A stretch of 64,000 bases of DNA. It comes from Kineosporia sp. NBRC 101731. Lineage in GTDB: Bacteria; Actinomycetota; Actinomycetes; Actinomycetales; Kineosporiaceae. The stretch is taken from positions 1-64,000 of the forward strand of contig NZ_BSTC01000015.1 in assembly GCF_030269305.1 (NCBI RefSeq). Direction: 5' to 3'. This document shows positions 62,082 through 64,000 of this stretch, in pieces. The notes beneath the pieces are model-generated. The model was given only the letters and a program-made list of their open reading frames with translations. It was not told the DNA's origin and did not search any database. A program made the translations under genes and the position numbers. Within the stretch, counting starts at the first letter, position 1; every line of letters begins with the position of its first letter.

Positions 62082-62351
62082 TCAACCGACCCTTTTTGCG
62101 TAGGGCAGGTTTCCGGTGAAGTGCAGGACGAGGCCGACGGCGCCCACGACCGGGGCCAGCCCGAAGATGACGGAGGCGACGGTGGCGACGGCCGCGATGA
62201 GGCCGGCCTGCTCCGGCGACTGCTGCTGGGCGTAGAACAGCGCCAGCCGGTAGGTGACGATCGCCCCGTAGACCGTCAGGGCGATGATGGCGACCAACAC
62301 GGCGACCCAGATGATGAAGAAGAGACCGACGCCGACGAAACCAAGAGACAT
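62082..62351 (-). CDS. Small membrane protein
   Basis: This 89-residue protein has two clear membrane segments (LGFVGVGLFFIIWVAVLVAII-type first segment over residues ~3-25, and LIAAVATVASVIFGLAPVVG) joined by a polar loop with YAQQQSPEQ. I cannot assign a family. ATG 62351 is preferred because GAGGG lies 7 nt upstream; ATG 62357 is two codons earlier. It stands alone, so no partner can be inferred. Confidence 0.68.
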   Translation of the reverse strand: MSLGFVGVGLFFIIWVAVLVAIIALTVYGAIVTYRLALFYAQQQSPEQAGLIAAVATVASVIFGLAPVVGAVGLVLHFTGNLPYAKRVG

Positions 62352-62529
62352 GTCCATGCCCTCAAGAGCGTTCTGCGAGCTGGAACGTTGCACGCGCTGA
62401 CCTGGCAAAAGACGACCGCCTCCGCAGCGGGGACGCCAGAGTGGCGGCCGGTCGGGCCGGGCGGCGATCACACACCGTAGCGGTGATCCGGGCTCGGTCT
62501 GAGCGGCCGCGAGATGGCCGGGGCCTCGC

Positions 62530-63741
62530 TCAGAGCCGCAGAGTTGTGCTGACGGCCCGGCGCAGATCTTCGGGGGTTGCCGTATTGGGGTCGAGAGCCG
62601 CACCACGATCGGCGGTCTCGAGCGCGGCGGCCCCGGCGAACTGGTCGGTGGAGAACGGCAGCACCAGCAGCGGGACCTCGAAGTGGAGCGCCTCGGTGAT
62701 GCTGTTGTTCCCTCCGTGGCTGATCGCCAGCGCGGACCGTTCCAGGATCGCCACCTGGGGCAGGAAGCCCCGGACCAGCCAGGGGGCGGGCAGCTCGCCG
62801 AGCACGGCCGGATCGGCCGAACCGATGGCCAGCGCGACCCGTACCGGCAGCGGGCGCAAAGCCTCGACCACCCGGGCCAGCACGTCGGCGCGAGCCGACA
62901 GGAAGCTACCGAAACTGACGTACACCAAGGGCCGGTCATCGTTCTCGTCCAGCCATTGACGGACTTCGGTGGTCACCTTCTCGGTCCGGATCGACGACCC
63001 CAGGAAGCGGTGCGCAGGCAATAACGCCGTCCGTCGGGAGGGGTGCAGGACGGCGGGGTAGTTGAACAGCACGGTGGGGCCGTGGGCGGCGAACGCATCG
63101 TCCAACGCGGCGGCGCCCGGATCGAGCACCGCCACCGCGGCGTTCACCTCGGCCGTGAACTCGTCCCTGACATTGATGCAGAGCCGTTCCAGGGCAGCCA
63201 GTTCCGTCGGGCCGGGGTGGAAGCAGCCGGGCCAGGTGGACGGGTACCCGTAGATCTCGACCCCGACCGGAAGCGCGGTCGGATGACCGAGAACGACGTC
63301 CTGGAAGGGAATCCCAGCGGCGCGCAGGGCCAGGGTGGCGCTGAAGGCCAGATGGTCGACGATCACCTGGTCCGGTTTCACCTGCTCGATCACCTGCAGC
63401 ACGGCCCGGGCCGTCGGCACCGGGGCCCAGAGCAGGTCGTTGCGTCTGGCCTCGGCCTGGTAGGCCAGGGTCGCCACCATCCCGTGGTGCGTCGCGGCGA
63501 AGAAACCGCGCAGCGCGTCGTCCTCGCCGACGGGCTGTTGCTCGGCCCGGATGACACCCGGGTTCGACCCGCGCCCCAGCACCAGATCGATGCGCTCAAA
63601 ACCGAATTCGGCCACCACGGCGGCCGTCGCCGGTCCGGTGGCCACCACCACCCGCTCACCGGGTCGGCGTTGGGCGGTCGCGATCGTCGCCAACGGCAGA
63701 AGGTGCGAGGCGTAGTCCGGACTGATCACCAGGAGCGTCAT
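62530..63741 (-). CDS. GT1-family glycosyltransferase (UGT/MGT-like)
   Basis: This 403-residue GT-B enzyme moves a sugar from a nucleotide donor to a small-molecule acceptor. The N-terminal acceptor domain starts with LLVISPDYASHLLPLATIA. The C-terminal donor domain has RPLVYVSFGSFLS and the GT1 motif AISHGGNNSITEALHFEVP followed by FSTDQFAGAAALE. It resembles macrolide and sterol/antibiotic glycosyltransferases. It overlaps the upstream glycosyltransferase by ATGA (63738-63741), so both act in one pathway, perhaps in making a glycosylated natural product or lipid. Confidence 0.9.
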   Translation of the reverse strand: MTLLVISPDYASHLLPLATIATAQRRPGERVVVATGPATAAVVAEFGFERIDLVLGRGSNPGVIRAEQQPVGEDDALRGFFAATHHGMVATLAYQAEARRNDLLWAPVPTARAVLQVIEQVKPDQVIVDHLAFSATLALRAAGIPFQDVVLGHPTALPVGVEIYGYPSTWPGCFHPGPTELAALERLCINVRDEFTAEVNAAVAVLDPGAAALDDAFAAHGPTVLFNYPAVLHPSRRTALLPAHRFLGSSIRTEKVTTEVRQWLDENDDRPLVYVSFGSFLSARADVLARVVEALRPLPVRVALAIGSADPAVLGELPAPWLVRGFLPQVAILERSALAISHGGNNSITEALHFEVPLLVLPFSTDQFAGAAALETADRGAALDPNTATPEDLRRAVSTTLRL

Positions 63742-64000
63742 CGGCGGGACAGTTCGGTGACGCCGGCGTACACCCCGGCCAGGGTCGCGGCCATCGCCTG
63801 AACGGTGAACCGGTCGCGGACCAACGTCGCGACCTTGTCCACCCGTTGCTCGTGGTCGGATCGGGCGGCCAGTTCCAGAGCGGCAGCCATCCCGCCGGCC
63901 ACGGCGGCCGGTTCCCGGGTGTTCACCAGCAGACCGGTGACACCTGGTTCGACATAGGTGGCGGGACCACCGCCGTCCGGGGCGACGACGACCAGACCGG
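63738..64000 (-). CDS. GT4-like glycosyltransferase, C-terminal part (cut by right edge)
   Basis: The frame is open from the window end to a TGA at 63738 and gives 87 residues. It reads GLVVVAPDGGGPATYVEPG followed by VTGLLVNTREPAAVAGG, the usual nucleotide-sugar-binding end of GT4 enzymes. The remaining part runs off the window, so full length is unknown. Its stop overlaps the GT1 start, so they are translated together. Confidence 0.85.
   Translation of the reverse strand, partial: GLVVVAPDGGGPATYVEPGVTGLLVNTREPAAVAGGMAAALELAARSDHEQRVDKVATLVRDRFTVQAMAATLAGVYAGVTELSRR

Overview
The window is about 64 kb of very GC-rich DNA from an actinomycete (phylum Actinomycetota). Several gene orders are typical of that phylum: aceE next to a DUF3052 gene and ahpE; panB, a GlnA2-type glutamine synthetase and glnE close together; metZ behind a rhodanese gene; and polyphosphate glucokinase next to map. 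Kineosporiaceae-like soil actinomycetes would fit, but the genus is an inference. Genes are dense, GTG starts are common, and stop/start overlaps of the ATGA type mark many operons. No prophage or CRISPR array is visible. The only mobile-element trace is the 3' end of an IS30-type transposase at the left edge.

Layout. 1-4.8 kb: transposase end, aceE with a strong terminator, DUF3052 gene, ahpE and tRNA-Val(TAC). 4.8-12.8 kb: a pRiA4b ORF-3-like gene, then a carbohydrate locus (lipoprotein, two ABC permeases and a LacI regulator, divergent from a GH3 glycosidase). 13-19.8 kb: a GGDEF-EAL protein, an ECF-type sigma factor and zinc-finger anti-sigma pair coupled to an ABC transporter with two membrane proteins, and a LURP-one-like protein. 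19.8-27.7 kb: a second carbohydrate locus (LacI regulator, two operator-like palindromes, two permeases, lipoprotein, GH51 arabinofuranosidase, GH35 beta-galactosidase), probably for arabinogalactan-type oligosaccharides. Neither carbohydrate locus encodes an ABC ATPase, so both probably use a shared MsiK-like ATPase. 27.8-38.9 kb: housekeeping genes (Nif3-like, zinc-ribbon coiled coil, histidine phosphatase, rhodanese, metZ, ridA plus a PLP decarboxylase, yaaA, 5'-nucleotidase) and the RNase P RNA gene rnpB. 38.9-54.7 kb: ppgK, map, panB, glnA2-type gene, LamG-like protein, amidotransferase, glnE, a fused secDF with a cation/proton antiporter, and glnII. 54.7-64 kb: accessory genes, including tandem paralogues of unknown function, a GntR regulator, a degenerate ADP-ribosylglycohydrolase, a Tat-exported multicopper oxidase and two glycosyltransferases at the right edge.

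Three patterns run across the window and are not explained by the genes. First, a dispersed family of intergenic inverted repeats with CGTGATCATGCA-type ends occurs at four sites, twice around yaaA, with degenerate half copies at one of them. Second, short direct duplications straddle or closely follow stop codons at many genes. Third, at least twelve genes have a TAnnnT-like -10 box placed 6-8 nt before the start codon, which implies leaderless mRNAs and decides several starts.
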